A stretch of DNA of 64,000 nt from Sphagnum compactum (taxonomy: Eukaryota > Bryophyta > Sphagnopsida > Sphagnales), in the NCBI GenBank assembly GCA_965153455.1, contig OZ234501.1, positions 15,116,855-15,180,854 of the forward strand, in the 5' to 3' direction. Made by a program: the position numbers and the translations under genes. Shown here piece after piece: positions 45,381 to 59,050 of the stretch. Numbering within the stretch: the stretch's first letter is position 1; each line of letters starts with the position of its first letter. The notes under the pieces are model-generated. The model worked only from the letters and a program-made list of their open reading frames with translations. It made no database searches and was not told the DNA's origin.

Positions 45381-48300
45381 GTTAGGTCTAAGGCTTAGTA
45401 AGTTCACATTTTGCTCAATTTTATTTCCAAGCTCAAATGTTGCTTCAAGTTTTTGTTACAAATGTAACAGCACTTGTAATAGTAACGGCACTTTTTGGTA
45501 GTTTTGTATGCACCATTCATAAGGTGTTTTGCATGCAACTAGACCATTATCTAAAAGCATTTCATGATTGCTGAGATGAATCTATTGTGAGATATGTGTT
45601 TTTTTAAGTTTAATAATTTTGTAGCACATGTGTTTTAGGCTTCAAACTTGGCAAGTATGTACAAGAGCCCATACATACATAATGATGTATTTCAAGAATA
45701 TACACATTCTAAACACTAATGTCATTTATGTTTTGTTTAGTTATAGGCATTGAGGTCCTTAACACTAAACTCTCATTTCAATAGTAAATTAGTGTTTCAG
45801 TACTAAAGTCATTTACGAGCATTAATGTAGTCATACTTTAGTAATATAGTCCTTTGTCAACATTATAGTCATGCTTCAGCAATGTAGTCCTTTGTCAACA
45901 TTGTAGTCATATTTTAATAACGTAGGGTGTTGATAAGGTAAAGTAGATAAAAAAAAAGTAATCTGCCCAAAATCTAATTTAAAAATGGAATATTTTTTTA
46001 TATGGACATAAGAAAGTATATTCAAAATATTTTCAATTAAAAATATAAAACCATAGGGCCCCACATTTAGTTTATAGGAAGTTGGATACAAAGTTTGAAC
46101 AACTTTGGTATCATAAAAGTAGGTTGATACTACGCTTGAAACTAACTGGGTCAAAATGATGTTCAAACCTACTTCATATTAAAAAATTTGATATATTATG
46201 ATTATAACATTCAAAATTTGATAATACATAAGTATTTTTTAGGGCTCCACAAAGTTGAAATTTTTAAACAATATTTCATCTACATGTAACCCATTTCGTA
46301 AGATCAGACATATTGTGCAAATAGAAATTATTTTTTTTAATTCTACTTAATTCTACTTCAAAATGGGGTTTTTCAACATTTTAAACATAAAATGAAATAT
46401 TATCATCATGTTAATTATTGTACCAAAAAAAAATTCTACTTTCAATACATTAAAAAAATTTCATGGCTACATGTAATTTTTTTGACAAGGAGCAATGAGT
46501 CGTCTACTTTACCTTGCTTGCACCTTGTAGTCCTTTGTTAGCATTATAATCATACTTCAGCAGTATAGTCCTCTGTCAACATTGTAGTGTTTTTTTAACA
46601 ATGTAATCCTTTGTCAATATTGAAATGTTATTTAGCATTGGCATTCTACCCACATGTATTTGAATGTGAATGGTTCATACTTACACAATATTTGAAAGCC
46701 AAATTAAAAGCATCAGGCTACCTCTAATATATCAATTAATGCATGTAATGATGCTACTAGTCAAAGAAGTCATTGTTGATAAATGACAGATTTCGTGAGC
46801 AAATGAGAACACTACAATTTTATTTGAAGATGAGTCTAGAATACTAATGAGAAATAGGGGTAGTAAAGAAATTCACCTTTGCTATAGCAATTGTGTGCTA
46901 CCCTCCAACAATCAAAAACTGATTATTCTGGATTTCCTCCCACTTTTTCAAATGCCATGAAAAAATACAATCTAGATTGTTGGGGTCCTTAATTAAGAAT
47001 TGCAAAAATTGACACTTTTATGTCAAATTTGTTATATTGTGTGATCCTTTTTTAATTTTGTCTTGATGGATATCACAAAAGGGCCATATACAATTTTTAG
47101 GGGTGTTTTTTTCTTAATCAAGGGACATTGACCATAACACTCGATAGTGGATCATTTCCAAATGGGAAGCATACATTAGTGTCATTGATGAGGTGATAAG
47201 CTACAACATTGAATCTTTTTTTTCTCCTTTCCGACCACTAGTTTTACTTTTTTCTTATGTGCTTCGCTTTTTTCTTTTCATGGTTTTTTTGTTGGTTGTG
47301 ACCCACTAAAGCCCTCAAAGTTTGTGAGTGTGCACTACAAGCCTCTTTGAAAGTCTCATGCAATTCCTCCTTTGCAATCTACATGAGCTAGTAAAACTTG
47401 TTCCAATGTTTGACAACATCTTAGGTGGATTTGTCTTTGAAATCATTCACCCAAAATTCTTTTTCAATGTTTGTTGAGGCAAACTCATTTTTGTTTCGTT
47501 TATTGAACAAATACGGCCTACTTCTTGCTTCTTCCGTAGGTCTTCTAACATTAGTACCACATTATCCAAGTCATGTGCCCAAACCTTCATTGAGTGTATG
47601 TGCATATTATTTATAGAGTCCTAATTCTCATTCATGATGAAGTGAAATTCAATGGTTGTTTTTAATTTTGTCAGAAACCTAATTGCCAAGATGTTATTTT
47701 AGATGTGAACCCCCATATTTTGAGCTTTGTTTCCAAATAAATTTTTCTTGTTCCAAAGTAGTTTTTGACTATCATCCTCAACAATGGACGTGTAATTAAA
47801 TGTCAAATGTTTTTTTTAAAACAATGGTTAGTATCACACCTAGCTTCAATCATGGTTGTGTTCTTAATTGTAAAGTTGGGGAAGGGCCAACGAACCACAA
47901 ACCCTTCTCAAATTAGATTCAAAATAGTGATCACTTAACAACCACTAAGCATTTCTTACAATGAATTCTTGATAGTACCTAATGGTTGTTAGGCGTATCT
48001 CAATGGTGGTGCATGAAAGGTCGTGGTCATGCCAAGAGGTTCATACAAATGATTCCTTAGAATGCCTAGTGGTCGCTAAGGTTTTTTCACAAGAATTTGC
48101 TTCAGTAATGGGGTGAAATTTGCTTAGTGGTTAGAAGGTAATTTTTTGTTTTAATGCTTAGAAGCTATTATAGGGTTTTCACAATAAACCTGTGAGTCAA
48201 ATTGGCGACTACCAATAATTTATATTAATAGATTTATGGAGATTTTTTAATGATTGTAAATGTTTCTCACATTAGATTCGTAAGAATGCTTGGTGGCTGC

Positions 48301-51020
48301 CAAGTGTTCATTTGAATAGTTATGTGAAATTGGCTCGATAATCAAGGTGAAAGCATAGTATAATATACAATTCAATTACCTTAGTAGTTTTCTTATCAAG
48401 CTAACAATAAGTACGACCAAAACCCATCATAAAATTATTATACATTTAATATTTTTACTTAAATGATGAAAAATAAAATACTTTTTCACTATTATGAATT
48501 CATTTTAAATTTTACGTTGTAAAAGTAAGTTTCAAGTAGACTTTTCTAAATGTAAACAACTTTTGAAGCCTACTTTTTGCACTATAACATTTGTTTCAAA
48601 TATGTGTCAAGTATATTCTACCAAAGAGGAAATAAAATTTTCTTTCCTTTGAATATATAATGATTTTTATGTTATAACTTCACACAAATCTATTTCATTA
48701 AATTTTTTAATGAAAAAGTACTTTTGAACAGCATATTGGCAAGTCAAATTCAAAAGTACTTGTTCCCTACTTTTATTATTCCAATTTTTTTCAAATTTTG
48801 TATTCAACTTAATACAAATCTAATGAAAAGCACCATGGTTTCAAAATGAAATTTAAGTAAAAATTGAATCTACTTTCTTGTGTTTTCATGAAAAAATGTC
48901 TTTTTTTAAACTTGATATTTTTTCGTCAACTTTTTTGTATAAAATACCATGCTTCCACCCATCACCAAAATATTTTCATAGTAGACTTGTGAATGTGCTT
49001 GGTAACTGCCAAGAATTTATGCCAAAAAATTCTTGAAGATTGTTTGGCAATTGTAAAATGTTTTTCACCGTAAATAATCATGCCAATGGGACTTACTTTT
49101 ATGTAGCTTGCATGAAACTTCATTCCTGCTAATTAACAACATTTTTCTCAAAAGGAATATTGATATTATTATTATTAACTATTAAAGCTTATATATATGT
49201 TTTGAAAACTACCCAAATATTAATATACCCACATTTAACAATATGAGAGCATGGACATTTAATTAAGAATTATGGCCTTGGCCTTTAACATATAACCAAT
49301 ATTATGTTTTGCAATGCCTACTTTACCTTTCCTTGGTCTTATTAATTTTAGGTTGCCCCTTTCATATGTATTTCTGCACTATATAATTTAATACACCAAG
49401 TCATAGACCTAGTTTGTATAATTTGTTTCACACATTCAAATTTTGATTACCAATAGATGGCCTTTATAGTTATAAACAACTCCCCACATGTAATTGAATA
49501 TTAGTTGTCCAACTATTGTCGAACTAAAATGGGTTTGATATTTTTATAGGTTCACTATGAAATATTGATGGAAATTGATTACTATATTAGTTCAATTATA
49601 TTTTAATCGAATTTTCATAGCAAGGAACCCATTCATTTCTAGGCATCATTACATTAGAGCCTATTTATGCTAATATCATATCTTGGTCATACTAAGAGAT
49701 CAATGATAAATTATTATTTCTAATGTGACTTTTGCTATTTAGCTCATATTGAATGAATTTTGAAGGCCAAATGGTACACCTTTTTTAGCCTAATTTTGAA
49801 ATCCAATTTTCATTGAGACTATTGTGGAATGTGTTGTTGAGTGCCACATATTGTGAGCACAATTTTTAAGTAGTTTTCAAAAGTACACACATTTGCATGG
49901 AATCCAATTCCTTAATATAAAAACATATTTATTATTTATTGAATTTCCAATGACAAAAATTACTCAAAATTCAATAACTCCTTCATGTCTAAAATTCATG
50001 AAATCGCCTTGGTGCACCCATACTCATCAAGGGCTTTCTAACAATATGAAGAGTGCACCTTCAAATCACTAAAATTTTAGCTTTTGATTTTTGTTGAATT
50101 TTGAATGATTAGAATATTCAAAATTCTCTACTCGTATATTGCAAGTATAATATTTCATGAAATCACCTCCCTATTCATTGAAAACTTTCTAAAGTATTGA
50201 GAACATTGTGAAGGGCTTAATGGCATGGGAGATCTCAAAATGAAAAAACAAGCAAACAAAACATATACAAAGCACACACAACCAAAAAAAAACCTTCCTT
50301 AATATTAGATTTTCTTTTTTTCATTTTCATATAATTTCCAATGACCAAATTACTCAAAATTCAATATCTCTTGCAATCTAAAAATTATGAAACCCAATTT
50401 AGTGATGCCTTTTCAATAGTACCAAAAGTGTGCCCTGATTTCTTTAATTTTTTTATTTTATTGAATTTTCAATGACAAAATCATTTGATATGTTAAGTTA
50501 CTCTTGCATTGTACATGTCTAAACATTGTGAAACCATCTCTATTCCTGTAAATGTGCATCCTTTATTCATCAACGGCTTGCCAATGATACTAAAAGCATA
50601 AAGCATAGTGAGCAAGGTTGTGGTTTGGGAGATATCAACATGACAAAACATATCAAACAAACAACCTTCTTTAGTATATGGATGTCTTCAACTGTTTTAA
50701 TCCATCCCTTGAAGGGGGGGGGGAGGGGGGGAGATTGCAATATCTTAATATATCATCTATTGCAACATAAGAATATGGACATCCCATTTGCCTCATCTCT
50801 ATCATCATGGTTTACATTTTTACAAATCTAAGTTTGACAACTAAGAATCGTGAATTGGTTTCTAATTTACCTATGTATCATTCTTTAACCATATTGAAAT
50901 ACAAAAGTATCGATCTCTCAATCCCAATGGTCATTTGAATCAATGAGACAACAATCAAATTGAACATTAGATAAAGCATGAAAAATAATTTTTTGGTTTT
51001 CAATTTCCAACGATGATGAC
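45381..51020. other. Long AT-rich intergenic stretch
   Basis: No gene supported. It contains loosely repeated ATTGTAGTC / CCTTTGTCAACATT words at 45,830-45,920 and again at 46,520-46,620, TAGTGG(T/C)(T/C)GCTAAG-like words at 47,940-48,320, and long T-rich tracts. The words suggest old, scattered tandem duplications. Confidence 0.5.
50713..50731. repeat. Poly-G tract
   Basis: Nineteen bases of G broken by one A, in an AT-rich setting, capable of forming a G-quadruplex. It may also be a sequencing-sensitive site. Confidence 0.9.
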
Positions 51021-51028
51021 AATCGAAA

Positions 51029-53540
51029 CTAGTTTAGATGAAACAAGTATAGGGCCCATTGATGACTGTCACCATGACAATTTCTGAACATCATCAACTT
51101 GACATTCCACACAAAAAATGGCATGGCAAGGAGGGCGTGACAACACTTCCCAATGCCAACATGGACACTCATGGCAAGTTTGCATTTCACAAAATCCAAA
51201 AGAATTGGGTGTTCAAACAATAAACCATGTAGGGACTAGGCCTGTGTTTGTGACCTTTGACTATTGTTTTCCAGACCCCTCTGTCAGGGTCGTCCATAAC
51301 TCACTCAATGGAGATTCTATGGCCACATATGGTTTGCTTTCTGGCAACATTTTGTTCAGGTTTCTGACCTATTACAAGTGGTTGGTTGTTGAGATGGAGA
51401 GTTTTGACATTTAGTTTGTGCTAGCTTGATGTCCTTTAAGTTTTCCCTTGTTTTTTAATACCTTTGTACGTTTTCCAAACCAGTGGTATGTTTATAAATA
51501 AAGTTTTGCAGGGTTTTGATGAATTAACATTTGGGTTGATAAGCTTGTTGCAGCTTCAACTTCGGTATTATTGAATTTTTCTATTAGCTATGTCTTTTGA
51601 GTGCCAGCCAAAATCTTGACTGGGTCTTCCAGTTGCTCCTAGAAATCCAACAAAAACTCAAGATGCAGGTGTCTGTAAAATGGGTCGCCTGAAATTTTGG
51701 GCAGATTATGATATACTTATATATGTGAACTTGTGGGAGCTGATGAAGTCAGTGTGGAGTCATGGCAGCTAATCCACTGCTGTTCGTTATGAAGTCAATA
51801 GTCTGATTTTCTTGTCATGTTTTGGTTTAGCTGGAATTGACAGAATTGCCACCTTCAAAATTTTGCTATGGAGTTTTTTAGGTGGATTCAGTTTGAAGGT
51901 GTGCTCTACAGCAATTTGGACCATGATTTCCATGTTGATTTCACCAAGATTTATTGTTCACTTGGACAGTTTTAGCATGCAACTATTGCAAAATGAACAG
52001 GTTCATAAACAAAGCACCATCTTGACCAGCTTCTTCTATCCAATTACTTGGAGAGAGAACAATTGTATCTTCTTTAGCTTCTGATTAGGGAGTGTTGGTA
52101 CCTAGTTCAGGACTAGAGACTTCGTGGGAAGTGAATGACAAATCCTCATTGAATTGAGTTGAAGTCATCAATCAATGAGCAGCTAATTTGAATGCCCCAC
52201 CCCAGCAAAGGAATGGTGGGTAGCTTCCAAGAGTTTGCATCAATAACAAAGTCTGCAGGTCTGGAGTTCTTAAGATGGCAGGTGCAAAGTACAACTAAAG
52301 CTATCCAAGACAGAGTGCTCTTCCCTCAAAGGTCTTTGGGCATTGCCAAAGAAATGCAAAGCTGTTTTGTGTCCAGTGGGACTTCCTTTATAATCTCCTT
52401 TCAACTGAAAGTTATAGTACCACCAATCAGACCCCTGCAGGACTTGCACACACAACCAGTGTTTTTTTGGCAAATTTTGGCAACTTGGCAAGAAAAGAAA
52501 AAGAGAGCTGCAAAAGTTACAAAGGGGGTTTTTGGGAGAAAATGGGCTCAAGTCACCACATTCTCAGGAAAAAGATCCTAAGGTTGTCACATTTAGATGC
52601 TGAGGTCATGGAGGTCGCCAATACAAAGAAGGATTCTCAAAAAGTTCTTTTGTCCTGCCTGACACCTAGGCAGATTTGGCTCATTAGTGTTGTAGATAGT
52701 TGCCAGTCCACCTACTTGACAAATTTGAAAAAAAAACAATGCCCACAACCACAATAGATTGCCACTCTTGATATGAAGGTCAACACCAACATGACAAGGT
52801 TAATGTAATGCCAAATCAGAAAGTGTGAAGAAGGATCTCAGACAGAAAGATATTTTAAGTACCCATCAAACTAAAAGCTTGTGAATACTACACCAATCAT
52901 AAAACAGTAGCACCCATAGTAAACAAATTTGTATTAACCAAAGCTGCAAGAACTTGTGATACAAAGAGCTTAGTGCTGGGGCTTCAATCTCATTGGGATT
53001 CAATGTATGCAGACAAGCTTGGAAACTTCTGTGAGCATGGCAATGAGAGAGAAATTTGGTCAGAAACCTTCCTCTGGATCATTAACTAATGTTTTGTAAT
53101 GAAGTATATTTGTGTAGACCTAAGCTGAATCATATATGAGGACCAAGAGAAACATTACCAGATTCTGGAATTTCACAGCCTATTTGACCCAAAGAGATGT
53201 TCTGCTTGAGGTTAAGGTAGCAGAAATTATCCCTGGAGTGAAATTTTGGCTGTCTGAACATATGGAGTTCTCAGTTTGAGACAATTTAGGTTTTTCAGTG
53301 AACCTGCCATGGGCAGAGTAGAATGGGCAACTAGGTTTTCATGTTTATGAATAGGTATAGAGAATCACCTGTCACTGTAGTTTTTAGGAAGGTTTCCAAG
53401 TTTTGTTAACGAGATTTTAAGTGCTTTTGTTTTGAACAGTTCTATCTGAAAACTAAGTTTTCGATGCATTTGCTACATTTGGTTAGTGATGAACTCTAGA
53501 TTTGGTGAGGAGGTGATGGAGACAGTGGCAGTTTGGATTG
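51029..53540. other. More complex sequence with unassigned open frames
   Basis: Base composition is more balanced here than in the flanks. Plus-strand frames at 51,118-51,414, 51,812-52,084 and 52,192-52,581 (129 codons, a basic C-terminal half with QEKKKRAAKVTKG) are the longest uninterrupted ones outside the known genes, but no domain is recognised and no splice model is convincing. It could be a retroelement body or a decayed gene. Confidence 0.3.
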
Positions 53541-53549
53541 TGAGAATTT

Positions 53550-54153
53550 GTGGCTGTTGCTGCTAGGCTACCCTGTGATCCTCTCAATGGCTTTGCAATG
53601 GCTCCAAGAGGCTTGCTTGATTTACCTCCAGCTGGATCTATGGCTTTGGAGCTTGCTAACTGGAATGTTCTAGACCTTGGTACTAGCGATGGCTTGTTCC
53701 TTCATGCTTTGTTCAAGCAAGAGATGTACGTGCTTCTGTGCTGATCCTCTACCCAAACTTTGTGCTTCCTATGGCTTGGACAAAAATTGATCATTACTTG
53801 CAATGGATGAAGCCAGGAGCAGACACAAAATTTATTGCACAGTTTCACTGATCTAACAGGAAGTGATTAATTTAGTGAGGGAGCAGTGGAGCTTAGCAGG
53901 AGCTGTGGCTGAGCACAGCAATGTGGACAACATCACCTTTCTGGTGCATCACCTGTTCACAGCTTCTTGTCTTCATCTATTGCTTTTTACAGTACATACA
54001 TTGTCACACTTGGACGTAATGCTGGTAGAGATTACGGGAGTGATCAAAGGGACAAGGATTGAAGGTTCTGTCAGCATAAGAGAAAAGTGCACAGTTCCTA
54101 TCCCAAAGGTTTTCTCAAGACTCTATCACCTCCCATGTATTATTTCTTGTTAG
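53550..54153 (+). other. Possible methyltransferase-like fragment
   Basis: The frame at 53,550-53,744 encodes LANWNVLDLGTSDGLFLHAL, reminiscent of the SAM-binding loop of class I methyltransferases (hhDhGxxxG). The frame at 53,863-54,153 continues with LVREQWSLAGAVAEHSNVDN and ITFLVHHLF. The two could be exons (GT at about 53,727, AG near 53,860). No further motif is recognisable, so identity is tentative. Confidence 0.25.
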
Positions 54154-54169
54154 CACTACATGCAAATTT

Positions 54170-55085
54170 GATTCATTCCAAGTTGGGATTCCATAATTCC
54201 GATTATATCAAGGCTATTTTGAATGCACTGAGGGCCATCGATGCCTTCCTCTTATCGTTGCTATGAAACATAGCTTCTGCGGCACTCGAAAAACCACAAG
54301 ACCCCTTGCATATTTTCATTCCGAATGCAATTGTCAAGTTGAATCTGATAGTTGTTACAACCCAACTTGGTTAAGTCTGGGGATCAACTGTATTTTATGG
54401 TTGCAATCTTACACAGAAAGATTGGGGTAGGAGACTGTTGCTGTATCCAATCAGTGCAACAGCTGAATTGAATTATAATTGTTACGGGGACTGCTTATAT
54501 GGAAGAAAAGGAGCTGTTAGCCCAGATACCCACATCAGACTGTGAAAATGGTGGTGTGCATAATGAGTGTAGAAATGATGGATGGAGACATATATTGCAA
54601 CTTTCAACAAAAAGACAGATTATAACTCAATTTTCTTTCTTTCTTGTTCAAGAGTGCTGGGGTCATTGAAATATCTTCAAAATTGAAGTGTGAGCCATTA
54701 TTACACTATTTCACACTGATTTCACAATTAAGCTTCAAAGCAACATAGAAAACATCTAATCTGTAAGGCTCTGAGGTCTGTGGGGATTCATTTGATCATC
54801 CCCTGTGGAAAATGCAAAGCAGCGTGGAGCCCAAGTACGTCATGAGAAACTAGGAACAGAATAAAACGAATGTGGTGTATTTCACAACAGTGAATTTATA
54901 TTCCCTGATCATGGGAAATATTTCTGACGATTTGTGTCAAACTTTTGTCTAAATGGATGATCTTTTAAACCTCAAGAATTGCCTTTTTATTGAAAACTAC
55001 TAATGACTTAACATTTGATAACATCTTACAGTCAACTCCAAGTTCAAAATGGTATATGTAAGTAGGTGCAACTTACAAGAATAAC
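54170..55085. other. Downstream flank of cysteine synthase copy 2
   Basis: Moderately AT-rich, no gene recognised. It is unrelated to the flank of copy 1. Confidence 0.5.
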
Positions 55086-55088
55086 AAC

Positions 55089-55094
55089 TTTATT
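55089..55094 (-). terminator. Polyadenylation signal AATAAA, cysteine synthase copy 2
   Basis: AATAAA on the minus strand about 86 nt beyond the stop codon at 55,180, a normal distance for a short 3' UTR. No equivalent exists behind copy 1. Confidence 0.55.
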
Positions 55095-55179
55095 TGAGTT
55101 TTAAATAATGTGAAGTTCATGCTTTAAATAGCATGAATCTTCTGTAGATGGTACAAACATTCGTCTTTTGACATAGCAG

Positions 55180-57728
55180 TCATAAAACAGGCAATTTTTC
55201 ACATTCTTCTTTGATGTTTGTAAAGAGAGCGGTGCTGAGATAACGCTCAGCAGAACTTGGGAATATCACAACAATCAACTTGCCTGCATTCTCTGGCTCC
55301 TTAGCAATCTGTTTCATTAGAACAGCAATTTCCGAGCACAAAAAACTTGTCACCAGAAATGCGCAATCCTGAAGAAAGGAGAAATTCAAACACTTCTGAA
55401 ACCTCAGTTTATGACATGCAATGGGTAGAAGGTTTAAGAGGCTGGTCCAAGAGGCTCACCTTAAGAGCAGCAGCAAATGCAGCACCTGAGGAGATGCCAA
55501 CCAGCAGGCCTTCCTCAAGGGACAGTCTCCTTGCCATGTCAAGAGCCTCATTGCTATGCACTGTCATAATACGATCAAGCATAGGTATGTCCAAGAGCTC
55601 TGGAATTATTCCAGCCCCAATTCCTTGTATCTGATGCGGGCCCTTCTTCCCCCCTGCAAACCAAAAAAGGGCACCATGAACTTCACTGCTTGCAAGTTGA
55701 TACATTCTTTACCAAATCACATAAGCTTGTGATTTACAAGCTATAGTGGGTGAATAACACAAGAATTCAAAACCTGATAAGAAGAAATCAAAACCTGATA
55801 AGACTGCACTTTCAGCGGGTTCAACTGTCACAACTTGGACACTAGGTTTCTTGCTCTTCAGGTAACGACCGGCACCAGTGACAGTACCACCTGTCCCACA
55901 TCCAGCCACAAAAATGTCCACCTTTCCTGCTGTAGCTTCCCATATTTCAGGTCCTGCAAAAGATCCAATTGCATATTAAGCAAAGAGTTAGTACATAACA
56001 AGAACTACATAAATTGTACAGAAGAATGTTGCATCCTCATCTATCCATAACGTGCATGTCTTGGTAAATCACTTAGGCCTTGTGCTAGAAGATTCAAGTG
56101 CAAGAAGAGTGTCAAAAAAGGACCTTACCAGTAAAACGGAAATGTGCTTCAGGATTTGCTGGGTTCTTGAACTGGCTCAGCATGTATGCATTGGGAGTTT
56201 TAGCAACTATGGCATCTTGCAACTCAAAAAAATAATCTAATCCTTTTTTGGCATCTGTTTTCACCATCAGCAAACCCAATCACAACCTTGATTCGAGACA
56301 GGTATAGTCTAACAATCAACAGGGGAACAAGTTTCATGGCATTACAGTTCACCAGGTTAGAAATTGACAGTTGCAAAATGTGAATCCCCCATGTAAGATA
56401 TCACTTGTTGCAGCTGACAACTATCACATTTATCCCAACCACCCACAACGAAGAGAACAAAGGAGGTGTAGAATGCATGCACATTAACAAAAGTCAGAGA
56501 GAAGACACACCTGCTAGAATTAACTCTGCACCAAGTGAACGCATAAGAATACGTCGTTCCATAGAGCAGGAATCAGGCATGATGATGATCACTCGGTAGC
56601 CTCTGTGCCTAGCCACCATTGCTAATGCCACACCTGTGTTTCCACTTGTGACCTCAATTAGCACCGTCTTGCCAGGTGTTATCAGCCCCTTTTCTTCTGC
56701 ATCCAATATCATACTGCACAATTTTTCACACAGCACAGAGATTAATTCTTCATCACCCTCATTGCTGTACCACAAATCCATCAGTGCACTTACAAAAAAT
56801 CTCTCTTTCATGTTGTGGATGGATATGTAACATGTTTGGAAATTGCAATTGTTGTGATAATCAATCAGCCCTGCACCCGATCTAGATTTTCATACAAGAG
56901 TGCAATGCGGTCTTTCACAGAGCCTCCTGGTTGCTTCCCTTCCAGCTTCCCCACTATCCTTGCCATGGCTCCTTCTGCTTTGGTGATGTGCTTTATTTCC
57001 ACAAGTGGTGTCCATCCTATGAGCTGCAATCAAAACAAAAAGAAGTCCTGAAGATTATCAGGAGAAAGATACTATCATCTCCTGATTCCAGCTTTAACAC
57101 TAATATCTTCAAATAGACAGAAGTATCAGTCTTCAGCAAATTGATCTGATGTCAAGTGAACAGATTCCCCATTGAGGATCTCTTTTCATCCTGGTACTCC
57201 CCTACATTTTCAACACTGACTCAAATCTTCTTCCATTGTACCTACCTGAACAAATTTATTGAAAGAGCCTCTGTTTTCTGCACTTGGATTCAATCAGTGG
57301 CAACAATTTTTGTGGCCAAAGTGACATTGTAGCTGAGTTCAGATGCATGCTGGTGAATATAGAAATTCATTCAGCCTCATGGCCCAATATGAGTGCATTT
57401 TATATGACAACTTATGACATCACCATGATTCCTACACACTTAAGGCATTCACTTTCACATAACTCAAGATGCTAAGATCTCAACTTCAAAAGGATCTAAG
57501 ATAAGTAACATCAAAATAGAGCGAATATTTGGTACCTCACAGGATAATGAGCGCATTTATGACAACCTACAACATAGCCATGAGTCCTAAACACAGGACG
57601 GATTTGCTTCCATACTCAAGATGCTAAGATCTCAACTTCAGAAGGATCTGAGATAAGTGATTGTAAAAAGACATTTGATTCAAATGTTTGGTTACCTCGT
57701 CAACATTGCCAGCAATATTCTCCTTCAT
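55180..57728 (-). CDS. OASTL: O-acetylserine(thiol)lyase (cysteine synthase), copy 2
   Basis: Coding exons (minus strand) are 57,696-57,728, 56,896-57,023, 56,511-56,713, 56,129-56,254, 55,795-55,953, 55,460-55,653 and 55,180-55,308. Their lengths (33, 128, 203, 126, 159, 194 and 129) equal those of copy 1 exon for exon, and they again encode 323 residues with no stop. PLP Lys48, TSGNTG, GTGGT and the GISSGAA loop are all kept. I count about 14 differences from copy 1, clustered in the third and fourth coding exons (for example Tyr/Cys in PDSYSMERR versus PDSCSMERR, and Ser/Met and Thr/Lys around YSLSQFTNP versus YMLSQFKNP) plus Glu/Lys in GGEKGPH versus GGKKGPH. Active-site motifs do not differ, so both are probably functional. 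This copy has a good AATAAA and keeps an ATG in its distal exon-like repeat (58,122-58,240), which copy 1 has lost. Confidence 0.9.
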
Positions 57729-58240
57729 AGCTGATTTCTCTCCGAGCTTGACAGTACTCAGATCCTGCAAGAATGTAACGGATTTGCTTAATTCATGCTC
57801 AATTAGATGCTAAGATCTCAATTCCACAAGATCCAAGCTGCTAGGTCACAAAACACATTTTGATTTGAAAGATAGAAGAATGTTTGGTGACCTCACCAAC
57901 GCTCCAGGCTGCTCGACAGTACTCAGATCCTACGAGGGTTGCAAAACGCATTTTGATTCGAAATAGCGATCACGAGTCGCAAACACTGAGGAATTTTGCT
58001 TTGATACTCAATACGCTAAGAATCTCTCAACGACATCAAAACATCCAAGCAGCTAGGACATTGCAAAAACACATTTCGAGGAAGCAAATTACATAGCAAT
58101 TTATGTGTTGGTAATTTATTACCTCATCAAGGCCACAAGCAGCGACGATATTCTCCTTCATAGTTCTCGCTCCAAGCTCGACACTCAGAATATATCCTAC
58201 AAGAATCCACCGCACTCTAGCTGCTGGAGACAAAGTCTAG
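57370..58240 (-). repeat. Tandem exon-intron repeats at 5' end of cysteine synthase copy 2
   Basis: Same architecture as in copy 1. Units share GCTAAGATCTCAACTTC, GATCTGAGATAAGT and TTTGATTC words. One unit holds the coding exon (57,696-57,764). A shorter block lies at 57,893-57,940 (GCTGCTCGACAGTACTCAG) and a well preserved exon-like block at 58,122-58,240. The last ends in a GAG/GT donor in the same phase and encodes SVELGARTMKENIVAACGLDE, a recognisable relative of the first coding exon's peptide. Confidence 0.75.
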
Positions 58241-58280
58241 AAATAGGAACGCAACCACAAGGCTCTACTGCAGCCAGAGT

Positions 58281-58310
58281 CTCTTCTTCTTCTTCTTCTT
58301 CTTCTTCTTG
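58281..58310. repeat. (CTT)n tract in putative 5' UTR, copy 2
   Basis: Nearly pure CTT run followed by GCGCGC, then a (CT)n run at about 58,343-58,359. Orthologous in position to the impure tract at 13,241-13,275. Confidence 0.7.
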
Positions 58311-59050
58311 CGCGCAACAGACACACAATCTAACACACAATCTCTCTCTCTCTCTCTCTTCTTCTCCTCTTAAAGCTTTGCCCGGTTTTGAAATTGCCTT
58401 CTATCACTATTCAACATATCCAGTGTGCACTGTTTAGTTTCTCTCCCATCCCCCACCCATCTTCTTTTCTTCGTCATCATGAACTTGAATGTACAAGATA
58501 AGAAACACAGTCATTTGCTATTGCCGAGAATTGATGAAACCCTGCATGCAGTTTCCTTCTACTGGCGCTCTACGACGGCACTGATAACATGTGCGCTTTT
58601 CCGGACTCCAAGCAGTTTTCACGCTGTTTTTCTTCACCGAAATTTTGCTGTACAGTGGCATTCTATTCCACTGCTGCCGTTGGAAGGCATGCTCTTACGC
58701 ACACAACTGAATTTCAGCTTCGTCTCCTTCACAATGTGCAATAGTTAGTTAGTCCATTAAGTATACCTCGCATGCTTGAGTTTTTTTAATATTTTTTAAT
58801 GCCGTTCTTGATGTTTCTCAGGACTCCCAACCTGGGCTTCTTCTTTTCTTTTTTTTAAAAGGATTTTGTGATGTAGCCGAAGTGGCGATCATCCAGAAAA
58901 ATAATTTTAGCCATATTTGGTTACATATTAGATAAGAAAGGGGAAACAAAAAAGGAGAATTCTTTTTATATTCTTGGCTACCCAACCCGCTCGAACTTAT
59001 CATACAAAATTTGCAATTTGGAATTATTTTTCCTCTTTCAAAATCTGGCA

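Larger units (their letters stand above)
55163..59050. repeat. Segmental duplication, copy 2 (about 3.89 kb)
   Basis: Partner of 9,965-14,020, same orientation. It is slightly shorter because of indels in the 5' repeat block and upstream region. Confidence 0.85.
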
